From Desulfotignum sp. (lineage in GTDB: Bacteria > Desulfobacterota > Desulfobacteria > Desulfobacterales > Desulfobacteraceae): a stretch of DNA of 6,112 nucleotides. A program made the position numbers and the translations under genes. A model generated the notes under the pieces. That model searched no databases and was not told the origin of the DNA. It was given only the letters and a program-made list of their open reading frames with translations. This document shows, piece after piece, positions 1 to 5,904 of the stretch. The DNA lies in NCBI GenBank assembly GCA_011390235.1, contig JAABSS010000050.1, positions 1 through 6,112 of the forward strand, read 5' to 3'. The stretch's first letter is position 1, and each line of letters begins with the position of its first letter.

Positions 1-3000
1 TCATATCCGCCAGGGAAAATGGCTTCTGAATAAATGCCACTCCGACATCCAAGATTCCTTGATGGGCAATGACATTGGCGGTATAGCCGGACATAAATAA
101 GAGCCCGATGTCAGGATAAAGGGCAGTAATTTGTCCAGCCAGATCCCGTCCGTTCATTTCCGGCATGACCACGTCGGTTATGAGCAGATCAATGGCGCCG
201 GAATGCCCTTTCGCCTTTTGAATGGCCTCTGTCGGTGTGGTTGCAGATAACACCGTATATCCCTTCCGCTCCAGCATCATGCGGGTCATTCTAAGAATGG
301 CGGGCTCATCTTCCACCAGTAGAATGGTTTCTGTCCCTCTGGCGGCTGCTTTTTTATCAGGTACAGCCGTATCGAAGTCTTCATTAGCAGAAAGCCGAGG
401 CAGATAGATATTAAAAGATGAACCTGAGCCAGGCTCACTGTATACATTGATGAAGCCGTTATTTTGTTTCACGATTCCATAGACAGTAGCAAGCCCCAGA
501 CCTGTGCCCTGGCCCACATCCTTGGTAGTGAAAAACGGCTCAAACAGATTTTTCTGGGTGTCTTTGTCCATGCCGCAACCGTTGTCATTCACAGCCAGCA
601 GAACAAAATCACCCGGGATAAAACCAGAATGCTGGCTGCAGTATTGTCTGTCAAAGATTTTTATTCCGGTTTCTATAGTGAGTTTGCCCACGCCGGCAAT
701 AGCATCCCGGGCATTCACACAGAGGTTGACCAGAATCTGGTCGATCTGGGAAGGATCCATTTTCACGGGCCAGATATGGACATCTGGCTTCCAGATCAGA
801 TCGATGTCTTCTCCAATGAGCCGGCGCAGCATATTCAGCATGCTTTCCACGGTGTCATTCACATCAAGCCGTATGGGAGAAATGACTTGTTTTCTGGCAA
901 ATGTCAGAAGCTGTTTTGTGAGAGCAGCCGAGCGCTGTGCGGCCTTTTGGATTTCTTTTAGATCTTCGTTAAGGCTGTTATCTTCTTCAACCTTTTCCAA
1001 GGCAAATTCCAAATGTCCTAGAATCACCCCCAGCATATTGTTAAAATCATGTGCCACACCTCCGGCCAGCCGACCTACTGATTCCAGTTTGTGGGCCTGA
1101 CCAAGCTGTTCCTGAAGTTTCTCCCGCTCTGTATCAGCTTGCTTGAGTTCGGTGATGTCCTGTGTCATGCCGACCGATCGGAAAATGGTTCCTGCTTCAT
1201 CCCGCTCATGGATACAGCGCTCATGTACAATTCGGATTTCACCGGTGCTACGATGGACAATCCGGTGCTGGATCTCATATTCATTAAGCCCCTCCCGGAT
1301 TGAATTGTAATAGGCGTTATTCACCATTTCACGGTCATCCGGATGGACTGCATCAAGAAAGGCTTCATAGGTGGCGGCGAACTCCTGGGGATCGCAGCCG
1401 AAAATTCGGTAGAGTTCATCTGACCATGTCAAACGGTTTTTGATCAAGTCCAGTTTCCAGCTTCCGATGTGGGCGAGTTCCTGTGACCGGGCCAGCAGTT
1501 CCTCATTCTCGCGCAGCACGTTTTCAGCTTTTTTACGCTCAGTGATGTCTCTGAATTCTACGGTTCTAACCTGTTTTCCCTTATATGGAATGTTACGGGC
1601 TTCAAGCTGTATGGGAAATTCTTCTCCGTTTTTGCGCAATCCGAATGCTTCATATGGTTTTTCATAGCCAGTCCGGATATTATTCATCACAGCTTCACGG
1701 GATCTCTCAGCGATCAGCAGCAGGCCGTTCATTCCAATAAGCTCTGAAAATTCGTAGCCTGTCATCTCTGAGAGACCCTGGTTACATTCAAGTATGATTC
1801 CGTGATCGTGAATGAGAATTCCTCCGAAAGAAGCATTATGAAGTGCTTTAAACCGGGCTTCACTTTCGGCTAATAATTTCTCTGACTGTTTGCGTTCAGT
1901 AATATCATGATAATTTCCCAGAAGACCCTGTATGTCAGGATCATGGGAAAGATTAATTCCTGTAAACTCTATCCATTTGTAGCTGCCATTTTTACACTTG
2001 TATCTGCATTTTATCATACCAGGAACATCAGGTGTTTGCATAAGTTGTTTAAAAAAACGCTGTGTAGTTTCCAGATCATCCGGATGTACATTGTCCCAGG
2101 TACTGGCATTGACAACATCTTGAGGTTTCCAACCAAACAGCTTTTCGATGTTCGGGCTCTTGTATTTATTTATACCGTTTTGGTCTATGATTACAATTAC
2201 ATCCGCTATATTTGCAACCATTTTTCTGCCCATGTTTTCGCTTTTTTTTACCGCTTTTTCAGCCAGTTCACGGTTTTTCAATTCAATCCGCAGAGCTTTG
2301 GTTTTGGCTTTTACCTGAACCCGTAAAATAATATTCCCTGTAACAAGAACAATAAACGCACCAGATAGAATGATAAAAACCCATTTAATCCACCCGGGAA
2401 ACTGAAATGATGGTGATTCTGCACCAAACCAGTGTGTCATTGACGTGTGATATACTGAATTTTTATCTGCCTTGAAGTTTGTGATATGCCTGTCCATTGC
2501 AGTCAGAAGGCCTGCTGGATCGCCTTTGGGTACGGCATAGCGGATTTGAATCGGATTGAAAACAATCGGGGTGGATTGTAAATTATAGTTTTCTGCATAA
2601 TTGCGTGCCGCTATATAGTTAACAACACCTGCATCAGTTTTCCCGGATTCAAGAGCCTGAAACAGCTCAGCATAATTTTCAATCAATACGGTTTCATATG
2701 GTATTCCCAGCTGTGCCATCAGGGTTTTGAAATACTCTCCATGGGTATCCTGGGATAAGGTGGCAATTTTTTTTCCTTCCAGGTTTTGAATGGATTCCAT
2801 GGAAAGATTTTTTCTGGCATAGACTTGCCCCCAGTTTGAAATCAGGGTCTGTTCACCGAAATCCAGCTGCGTCAGCCGTGATTCTGTGAATGCCACTACA
2901 GGAAGAATATCAATTTCATTTCTGGTCAAAAGTGTAAAAACTTCATCCCAGCTGCCCTGACGATACTGAAGGTTCCACCCCTCTGTTTTTGCTATATTCT

Positions 3001-3166
3001 CAAGCACATCAATGTAGATACCCTGTGGTCCAGATTCAGCCATGAAAATCAGTGGCTTGTTGTCATATACACCCACACGAATTTCTTTGGGACCCGCAGA
3101 TGATTCCAGGGGGGCAAATAAAAATATATATGTGCATAAAACAAGGATGTTGACAGTATTTTTCAA
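1..3166 (-). CDS. Hybrid sensor histidine kinase: periplasmic SBP_bac_3 sensor, 3 PAS, HisKA, HATPase_c, receiver (3' end cut by window edge)
   Basis: An inner-membrane sensor that should autophosphorylate on His and pass phosphate to its own receiver domain. Residues 1-23 form a signal peptide (Lys-Asn, hydrophobic run, ending SSA-G). Residues about 27-245 match the type 3 solute-binding fold (KEIRVGVYDNKPL, TESRLTQLDF with R97, DAGVVN at 178-183, IRYAVPKGD). A transmembrane helix lies at about 260-281, followed by a charged coiled linker. Three PAS/PAC units end in DITERK (421), DITERK (540) and DITELK (670). The H-box GGVAHDFNNMLG gives phospho-acceptor H706. HATPase_c shows N818 (VNLCVNARDAI), D861 (DNGCGMD) and the GQGTGLGLATVYGIV lid region. 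The receiver has ED at 952-953, phospho-acceptor D998 (LLITDVVMPEMNG) and the conserved KPF lysine near the edge; about 10-15 residues are probably missing. No ATG lies in frame between the upstream stop (3268-3266) and the signal peptide, so TTG at 3166 is chosen. No output partner or cognate regulator is visible. The ligand is unknown. Confidence 0.95.
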   Translation of the reverse strand, partial: MKNTVNILVLCTYIFLFAPLESSAGPKEIRVGVYDNKPLIFMAESGPQGIYIDVLENIAKTEGWNLQYRQGSWDEVFTLLTRNEIDILPVVAFTESRLTQLDFGEQTLISNWGQVYARKNLSMESIQNLEGKKIATLSQDTHGEYFKTLMAQLGIPYETVLIENYAELFQALESGKTDAGVVNYIAARNYAENYNLQSTPIVFNPIQIRYAVPKGDPAGLLTAMDRHITNFKADKNSVYHTSMTHWFGAESPSFQFPGWIKWVFIILSGAFIVLVTGNIILRVQVKAKTKALRIELKNRELAEKAVKKSENMGRKMVANIADVIVIIDQNGINKYKSPNIEKLFGWKPQDVVNASTWDNVHPDDLETTQRFFKQLMQTPDVPGMIKCRYKCKNGSYKWIEFTGINLSHDPDIQGLLGNYHDITERKQSEKLLAESEARFKALHNASFGGILIHDHGIILECNQGLSEMTGYEFSELIGMNGLLLIAERSREAVMNNIRTGYEKPYEAFGLRKNGEEFPIQLEARNIPYKGKQVRTVEFRDITERKKAENVLRENEELLARSQELAHIGSWKLDLIKNRLTWSDELYRIFGCDPQEFAATYEAFLDAVHPDDREMVNNAYYNSIREGLNEYEIQHRIVHRSTGEIRIVHERCIHERDEAGTIFRSVGMTQDITELKQADTEREKLQEQLGQAHKLESVGRLAGGVAHDFNNMLGVILGHLEFALEKVEEDNSLNEDLKEIQKAAQRSAALTKQLLTFARKQVISPIRLDVNDTVESMLNMLRRLIGEDIDLIWKPDVHIWPVKMDPSQIDQILVNLCVNARDAIAGVGKLTIETGIKIFDRQYCSQHSGFIPGDFVLLAVNDNGCGMDKDTQKNLFEPFFTTKDVGQGTGLGLATVYGIVKQNNGFINVYSEPGSGSSFNIYLPRLSANEDFDTAVPDKKAAARGTETILLVEDEPAILRMTRMMLERKGYTVLSATTPTEAIQKAKGHSGAIDLLITDVVMPEMNGRDLAGQITALYPDIGLLFMSGYTANVIAHQGILDVGVAFIQKPFSLADM

Positions 3167-3171
3167 TTTAT

Positions 3172-3177
3172 TCCACC
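3172..3177 (-). promoter_or_regulatory. Ribosome binding site supporting the TTG start of the kinase
   Basis: On the minus strand GGTGGA stands five bases before TTG (3166-3164). Starting here gives a textbook signal peptide directly before the solute-binding domain. The only other plausible start is GTG at 3235. It lacks a convincing Shine-Dalgarno sequence and would add 23 mostly polar, basic residues before the signal peptide. The start is therefore an inference from RBS and signal-peptide position. Confidence 0.6.
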
Positions 3178-3265
3178 GCCTTTTCGCTCTATCTTTGATC
3201 CGACAATTTTGTATAAGGTTTCTAAGGATATCCACAAATTGCAGAATTTTTTTTCTGTCCGTTTT

Positions 3266-3532
3266 TTATCCTTTGAATTTTACCCCATATCGATCAAGGA
3301 ACTTGACAACTTTTCCATATATCGCTGAAATGCTTTCTGCTTTTATAGAATGCTTTAATGGCATATTCATTGAAAACGGATGTGGTGGAACAAATTCCAT
3401 ATCAAGCGAAACCGGTGTTTTTCCACCATTCTTAACCGCAAGAATACATTTATACTCCACCCAGTCATTTGCCCTGGGAACAACCCCTTGAATATATTCT
3501 TTAGATTCAAATATTATGTTATATTTCGGCAT
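3266..3532 (-). CDS. Small hypothetical protein (88 aa) upstream of the kinase
   Basis: I do not recognise this protein. It begins MPKYNIIFESKEYIQGVV and ends DRYGVKFKG. It has alternating hydrophobic and polar stretches suggesting a small beta-rich cytosolic protein (WVEYKCILAVKNGG, PVSLDMEFVPPHPF), a short helical segment (KHSIKAESISAIYGKVVKFLDRY), and no signal peptide or membrane segment. A normal-looking amino-acid mix in AT-rich DNA argues that it is coding. It lies in the same frame and orientation as the kinase, with 99 bases between its TAA and the kinase TTG, so co-transcription is plausible. The start is weak: the best Shine-Dalgarno (AAGGAG at 3550-3555) is 17 bases from ATG, and an in-frame TAA just upstream (3544-3542) excludes earlier starts. 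It could be a truncated relic rather than an intact gene. Confidence 0.5.
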   Translation of the reverse strand: MPKYNIIFESKEYIQGVVPRANDWVEYKCILAVKNGGKTPVSLDMEFVPPHPFSMNMPLKHSIKAESISAIYGKVVKFLDRYGVKFKG

Positions 3533-3598
3533 GTTTGAGCTTTAATGAACTCCTTATAATCTCAAATCTTTTGTTTATCTGTAAACTTTATGATTCTA

Positions 3599-3618
3599 CC
3601 AGGTTTTAAGTAACCTGG
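3599..3618. repeat. Perfect 7-bp inverted repeat (hairpin) in the divergent intergenic region
   Basis: CCAGGTT (3599-3605) and AACCTGG (3612-3618) are perfect reverse complements around a six-base loop. The stem can extend outward to TACC/GGTA with one bulged base. There is no T-run on either side, so a rho-independent terminator is unlikely. A regulator-binding site or RNA hairpin in a leader is possible. Confidence 0.55.
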
Positions 3619-3654
3619 GTATCGATTATTTTCCAGAGCCATGAATACTCACCC

Positions 3655-3740
3655 GATAATTATCTGTAACTCCGTCCTCCCCAACATTACATTTGTCAAT
3701 CCTTTCATTTTAAAATCAAATCAGGTTACCGATAATTGAC
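3655..3740. repeat. Imperfect 16-bp inverted repeats with 54-bp spacer
   Basis: The left arm GATAATTATCTGTAAC (3655-3670) and right arm GTTACCGATAATTGAC (3725-3740) match as inverted copies at 13 of 16 positions. A weaker related stretch (GGTATCGATTATT, 3618-3630) lies farther left. They could be paired operator sites of a regulator acting on the divergent promoters, or terminal repeats of a very small mobile-element remnant. The sequence alone does not decide. Confidence 0.45.
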
Positions 3741-3764
3741 ATATGGCTAACTTACAGTTCAGGA

Positions 3765-3793
3765 TTGAAAGGTGAATATTCTTGTGCTATAGA
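3765..3793 (+). promoter_or_regulatory. Predicted sigma70 extended -10 promoter for the riboswitch-transporter transcript
   Basis: TTGAAA (3765-3770) is followed after exactly 17 bases by TATAGA (3788-3793), directly preceded by TGC, which gives the extended -10 motif TGnTATAGA. The start of transcription would be near 3800, about 50 bases before the aptamer. Position, spacing and orientation all fit the downstream riboswitch. Not experimentally shown. Confidence 0.6.
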
Positions 3794-3806
3794 ATGTTCG
3801 CTTTTT

Positions 3807-3832
3807 CAATTTTCCAATTAGAATTGGTATTG
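3807..3832 (+). repeat. Palindrome between promoter and riboswitch
   Basis: CCAATT (3814-3819) and AATTGG (3822-3827) form a perfect inverted repeat with a two-base centre. Outer CAAT (3807-3810) and ATTG (3829-3832) extend the symmetry. It sits just after the predicted transcription start, a usual place for a repressor operator, but the symmetry could also be a short 5' leader hairpin. No T-run or gene follows immediately. Confidence 0.5.
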
Positions 3833-3852
3833 AAGGGGGGATGATTTAAAAG

Positions 3853-4023
3853 AAGAGCTTTTTGGTTAAGGGAACCCGGTTGGAATCCGGGGCGGACCCG
3901 CCGCTGTAAGTGGGGACAAACGCCGTAAAACGTCACTGTGCTGTATGTAATGATTCGAAACAGCATGGGAAGGCACGGCAAGTCGAATGATCCACAAGCC
4001 AGAATATCTTACCAAAAGCTTTT
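3853..4023 (+). promoter_or_regulatory. Cobalamin (B12) riboswitch aptamer
   Basis: The RNA binds adenosylcobalamin-type ligands and usually turns expression off. The conserved core is clear: GGGAACCCGG (3870-3879), a hairpin CCCGG/CCGGG around TTGGAAT, GGCGGACCCGCCGCTGTAA (3891-3909), a GCTGT/ACAGC peripheral stem (3940-3964), TGGGAAGGC (3966-3974), and the B12-box region GATCCACAAGCCAG (3989-4002) followed by a diverged end (AATATCTTACC instead of the usual GAGACC). The closing P1 helix pairs 3853-3866 with 4011-4023 almost completely. It lies directly before the SSS symporter on the same strand, so that gene is the predicted target. Confidence 0.93.
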
Positions 4024-4050
4024 GATAAAACTTCTCGGAGAGACGGTAAA

Positions 4051-4098
4051 TCCCCGGGCTGAACAAGTGTCGGCCTGTGGAATGCAGCTGACCTGGGA
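4051..4098 (+). promoter_or_regulatory. Predicted expression platform: Shine-Dalgarno-sequestering hairpin
   Basis: TCCC (4051-4054) pairs with GGGA (4095-4098), GG (4056-4057) with CC (4092-4093), and GCTG (4058-4061) with CAGC (4085-4088), leaving one mismatch (C4055/T4094) and a TGA bulge (4089-4091). The outer pairs cover most of the GGGAGG ribosome binding site of the symporter. This fits translational control, with ligand-bound RNA hiding the SD. I did not find a convincing loop-loop partner for the aptamer's TTGGAAT loop, nor a terminator. The folding is by eye. Confidence 0.5.
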
Positions 4099-4100
4099 GG
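4095..4100 (+). promoter_or_regulatory. Strong ribosome binding site of the SSS symporter
   Basis: GGGAGG ends seven bases before ATG at 4108, an ideal spacing that fixes the start. It is the segment covered by the predicted 4051-4098 hairpin. Confidence 0.85.
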
Positions 4101-4107
4101 TTTTTAT

Positions 4108-5679
4108 ATGAATGCATACCAGCTGTTTTTAATTCTGTTATCCCTTTACATCGGATTCCTGGTATTCACCGGGTTTTATTTCAACAAAAAACAAAAGTCC
4201 CAGACGGATTTCTGGTTGGCCGGAAAATCAGCCGGATTTATTTCCATTGGTTTTTCAGCTGCGGCTTCATGGCTGACGGCCGGTGCCTTGCTGGCCGTCA
4301 TTGGTTTCTACATGCTCCTTGGCATGGGTTCGATCTGGGGATTTGTGGCTCCCAATATCCTGGCACTGTTTATCATTGCGTTTTTTGTAAAAAAGATTAA
4401 ATCCCTGCCTGCCATTACCCAGCCGGAACTGCTTGAAATGCGGTACGGCTCTCATTTAAGACTGCCTGTGGCGTTGATCATCACTGTTGTCATGATCCTG
4501 TTTGCCGTGGCAGACATCAAGGGGTTTGCCTTGGTTCTCCAGGTATTTTACGGCATTGATCAAACAGCCGCCGCTTTAATTGTGGGGCTTGCCGTGGCCG
4601 TTTATGTGACCATGGGCGGATTATCTGCCGTCATTGTAACGGATGTGGTCCAGTTTATCTGTATTTCCCTGTTTGTCCTGGTGATGGCAGCTGTGGTTAT
4701 AAAAGGTGCAGGATCCGCAGCTGACCTGTCCTTTGGTAGTTTGTTGGCCGAGGCCCCGGAAAACTGGTGGAACCCGGGATCCATTGGTCTTCCCATGGTG
4801 CTGATATTTGTTCTGGCCATTGTTCCCGGCTGGATCACGGAACAGGACCCCTGGCAAAGGGTATGGGCGGCAAAAGATGAAAAATCTGCCAAAAACGGGA
4901 TGTTTTTAGGTTCTTTTCTGGTGGCCGTGGTGTTTGGTGCTTGTGCCATGATTGCATTGGGGTTGAACGTGATTTATCCGGAAATTGCCAAGGCCGGATT
5001 TCCCATGGGCATGGCAAAAGCAGAACCCGCCCTGCTCACCTTTATCATGGACAGCCAGTTTTCCAACGTAAGTCTGGCCTTATGTGCGGTGGCTCTGGCC
5101 ACAGCGGCCATGTCCTGCACCGATACCTTTGCCGCATCCGGTGCTTCCTGCATTTCAAGAGATATTTTCCAGCGTTTTTTTTACAGGACCGCCTCTTCAA
5201 AACAGATCCGACTGGTGAACCGGATCAGTGTCCTGATCATTGTTTTTCTGGCCACCTTGGGCTCTTTTTTCATCACCAGTATTATTGATGCCATCCACAT
5301 TGCCACATTCATCGCATCTGCATCCTACTTTTTCGTGCTCATGGGTGGCCTTTATTGGAAACGGGCCACTGGAGCAGGGGCTGTGGCATCACTTTGGACC
5401 GGGTTTATAGTACAGACAGGTTTCGTGATTTTTGATTTGGTCAAAACGGCTCCCATGTCCCCGCCATACCTTGAAAGCATCTACCCGGTTTTCATGGGAC
5501 ATGGTGTGATTATTGCTATGCTGATTTCAGGTGCGGTTTTTGTTTGTGTCTCCCTGGTTACGGCTCCCAGTTTAGAAAAACAGCTGGCCCCCTTTTTCAA
5601 TGATACGGGGATCCGTAAACCGGATACAATTAAAGGGAAGTGTGGATTTACTTCTCCGGTTTCGGCCAGTGCGGAGTAA
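4108..5679 (+). CDS. Sodium:solute symporter family (SSS) transporter under B12 riboswitch control
   Basis: A 523-residue inner-membrane protein with about 13 hydrophobic helices, the usual size for SSS (PutP/vSGLT/PanF-like) secondary transporters, which couple Na+ entry to solute uptake. Family marks: DFWLAGKSAGFISIGFSAAASW (34-55) after the first helix, GGLSAVIVTDVVQ (170-182), TEQDPWQRVWAAKDEKSAKNG (244-264), and the ATAAMSCTDTFAASGASCISRDI region (331-353) that aligns with the Na2-site helix of vSGLT/PutP. There S336 is kept, but the second Ser/Thr is Cys337. The start is fixed by GGGAGG seven bases upstream. The final 35 residues are a polar cytoplasmic tail. The substrate cannot be read from sequence. 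The B12 riboswitch directly before it predicts expression at low cobalamin, so a link to cobalamin, a corrinoid precursor or a B12-dependent pathway is inferred. No other B12 gene is in the window. Confidence 0.93.
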   Translation: MNAYQLFLILLSLYIGFLVFTGFYFNKKQKSQTDFWLAGKSAGFISIGFSAAASWLTAGALLAVIGFYMLLGMGSIWGFVAPNILALFIIAFFVKKIKSLPAITQPELLEMRYGSHLRLPVALIITVVMILFAVADIKGFALVLQVFYGIDQTAAALIVGLAVAVYVTMGGLSAVIVTDVVQFICISLFVLVMAAVVIKGAGSAADLSFGSLLAEAPENWWNPGSIGLPMVLIFVLAIVPGWITEQDPWQRVWAAKDEKSAKNGMFLGSFLVAVVFGACAMIALGLNVIYPEIAKAGFPMGMAKAEPALLTFIMDSQFSNVSLALCAVALATAAMSCTDTFAASGASCISRDIFQRFFYRTASSKQIRLVNRISVLIIVFLATLGSFFITSIIDAIHIATFIASASYFFVLMGGLYWKRATGAGAVASLWTGFIVQTGFVIFDLVKTAPMSPPYLESIYPVFMGHGVIIAMLISGAVFVCVSLVTAPSLEKQLAPFFNDTGIRKPDTIKGKCGFTSPVSASAE

Positions 5680-5682
5680 CTC

Positions 5683-5904
5683 ATGGTTCCAGGATTTCAA
5701 TCAAGAGAGCCGGGCCTGTCCGGATTTAAGTTTATAGAAGACTTGTCCACCACATCCGAAATTTCAAAAATGGGAGGGAGGTTGAAGCTGTGTATATCTC
5801 AAAAGGTACTTTTACGGCACGCGAGCCTTTCGAGCACCCAAAGGTATCTGGGTAGGATCAGTGATGTAGAAGCCATAAGATGGATGGACAATCTTCATGG
5901 TTAA
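5683..5904 (+). pseudogene. Remnant of a tyrosine recombinase/integrase C-terminus
   Basis: The 73-codon frame ends LLRHASLSSTQRYLGRISDVEAIRWMDNLHG-stop, the C-terminal active-site segment of phage-integrase (XerC/D-like) recombinases. H46 and the nucleophile Y55 are nine residues apart, as in LGHASxxTTQxYxH. Similarity probably starts near residue 31 (GGRLKLCISQK). The first 30 residues do not resemble the family, and the core with the catalytic Arg and Lys is absent, so it is not an active enzyme. The family's usual Gly before the His is Arg here. ATG follows the symporter stop by three bases and GGAG (5673-5676) is well placed, so the fragment may still be translated by coupling. It marks an old mobile-element insertion or deletion. 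Confidence 0.7.

Larger units (their letters stand above)
3533..3764. other. AT-rich divergent intergenic region with several inverted repeats
   Basis: No ORF on either strand looks coding here. The stretch separates the leftward small ORF/kinase unit from the rightward riboswitch/transporter unit. It must hold the leftward promoter, but I cannot point to a convincing -35/-10 pair for that strand. It contains a short perfect hairpin (3599-3618) and a pair of inverted similar sites (3655-3670 and 3725-3740), annotated separately. Confidence 0.7.

Noticed and set aside
464..1100. Two overlapping plus-strand ORFs of 165 and 198 residues
   Set aside because: They are antisense to the conserved HisKA/HATPase_c part of the kinase and show no family motif of their own.
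1907..2326. Plus-strand ORF of 139 residues
   Set aside because: Antisense to the first PAS domain and linker of the kinase; its composition reflects the opposite strand.
3042..3491. Plus-strand ORF of 149 residues
   Set aside because: Runs antisense to the kinase signal peptide and most of the small minus-strand ORF; no RBS or recognisable domain.
3736..3741. TTGACA as a -35 box
   Set aside because: No acceptable -10 hexamer 16-18 bases downstream; the TTGAAA/TATAGA pair to its right is far better.
3787..4117. Two minus-strand ORFs across the leader
   Set aside because: They lie antisense to the conserved cobalamin riboswitch, whose RNA structure explains the sequence.
4602..5288. Several ORFs in other frames within the symporter
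   Set aside because: All lie inside the clear 523-residue membrane protein frame and look like frame shadows.
5708..5721. CCGG/CCGG stem after the symporter as a terminator
   Set aside because: Only four base pairs, and the following bases are not a T-run; it also lies in the integrase-remnant frame.
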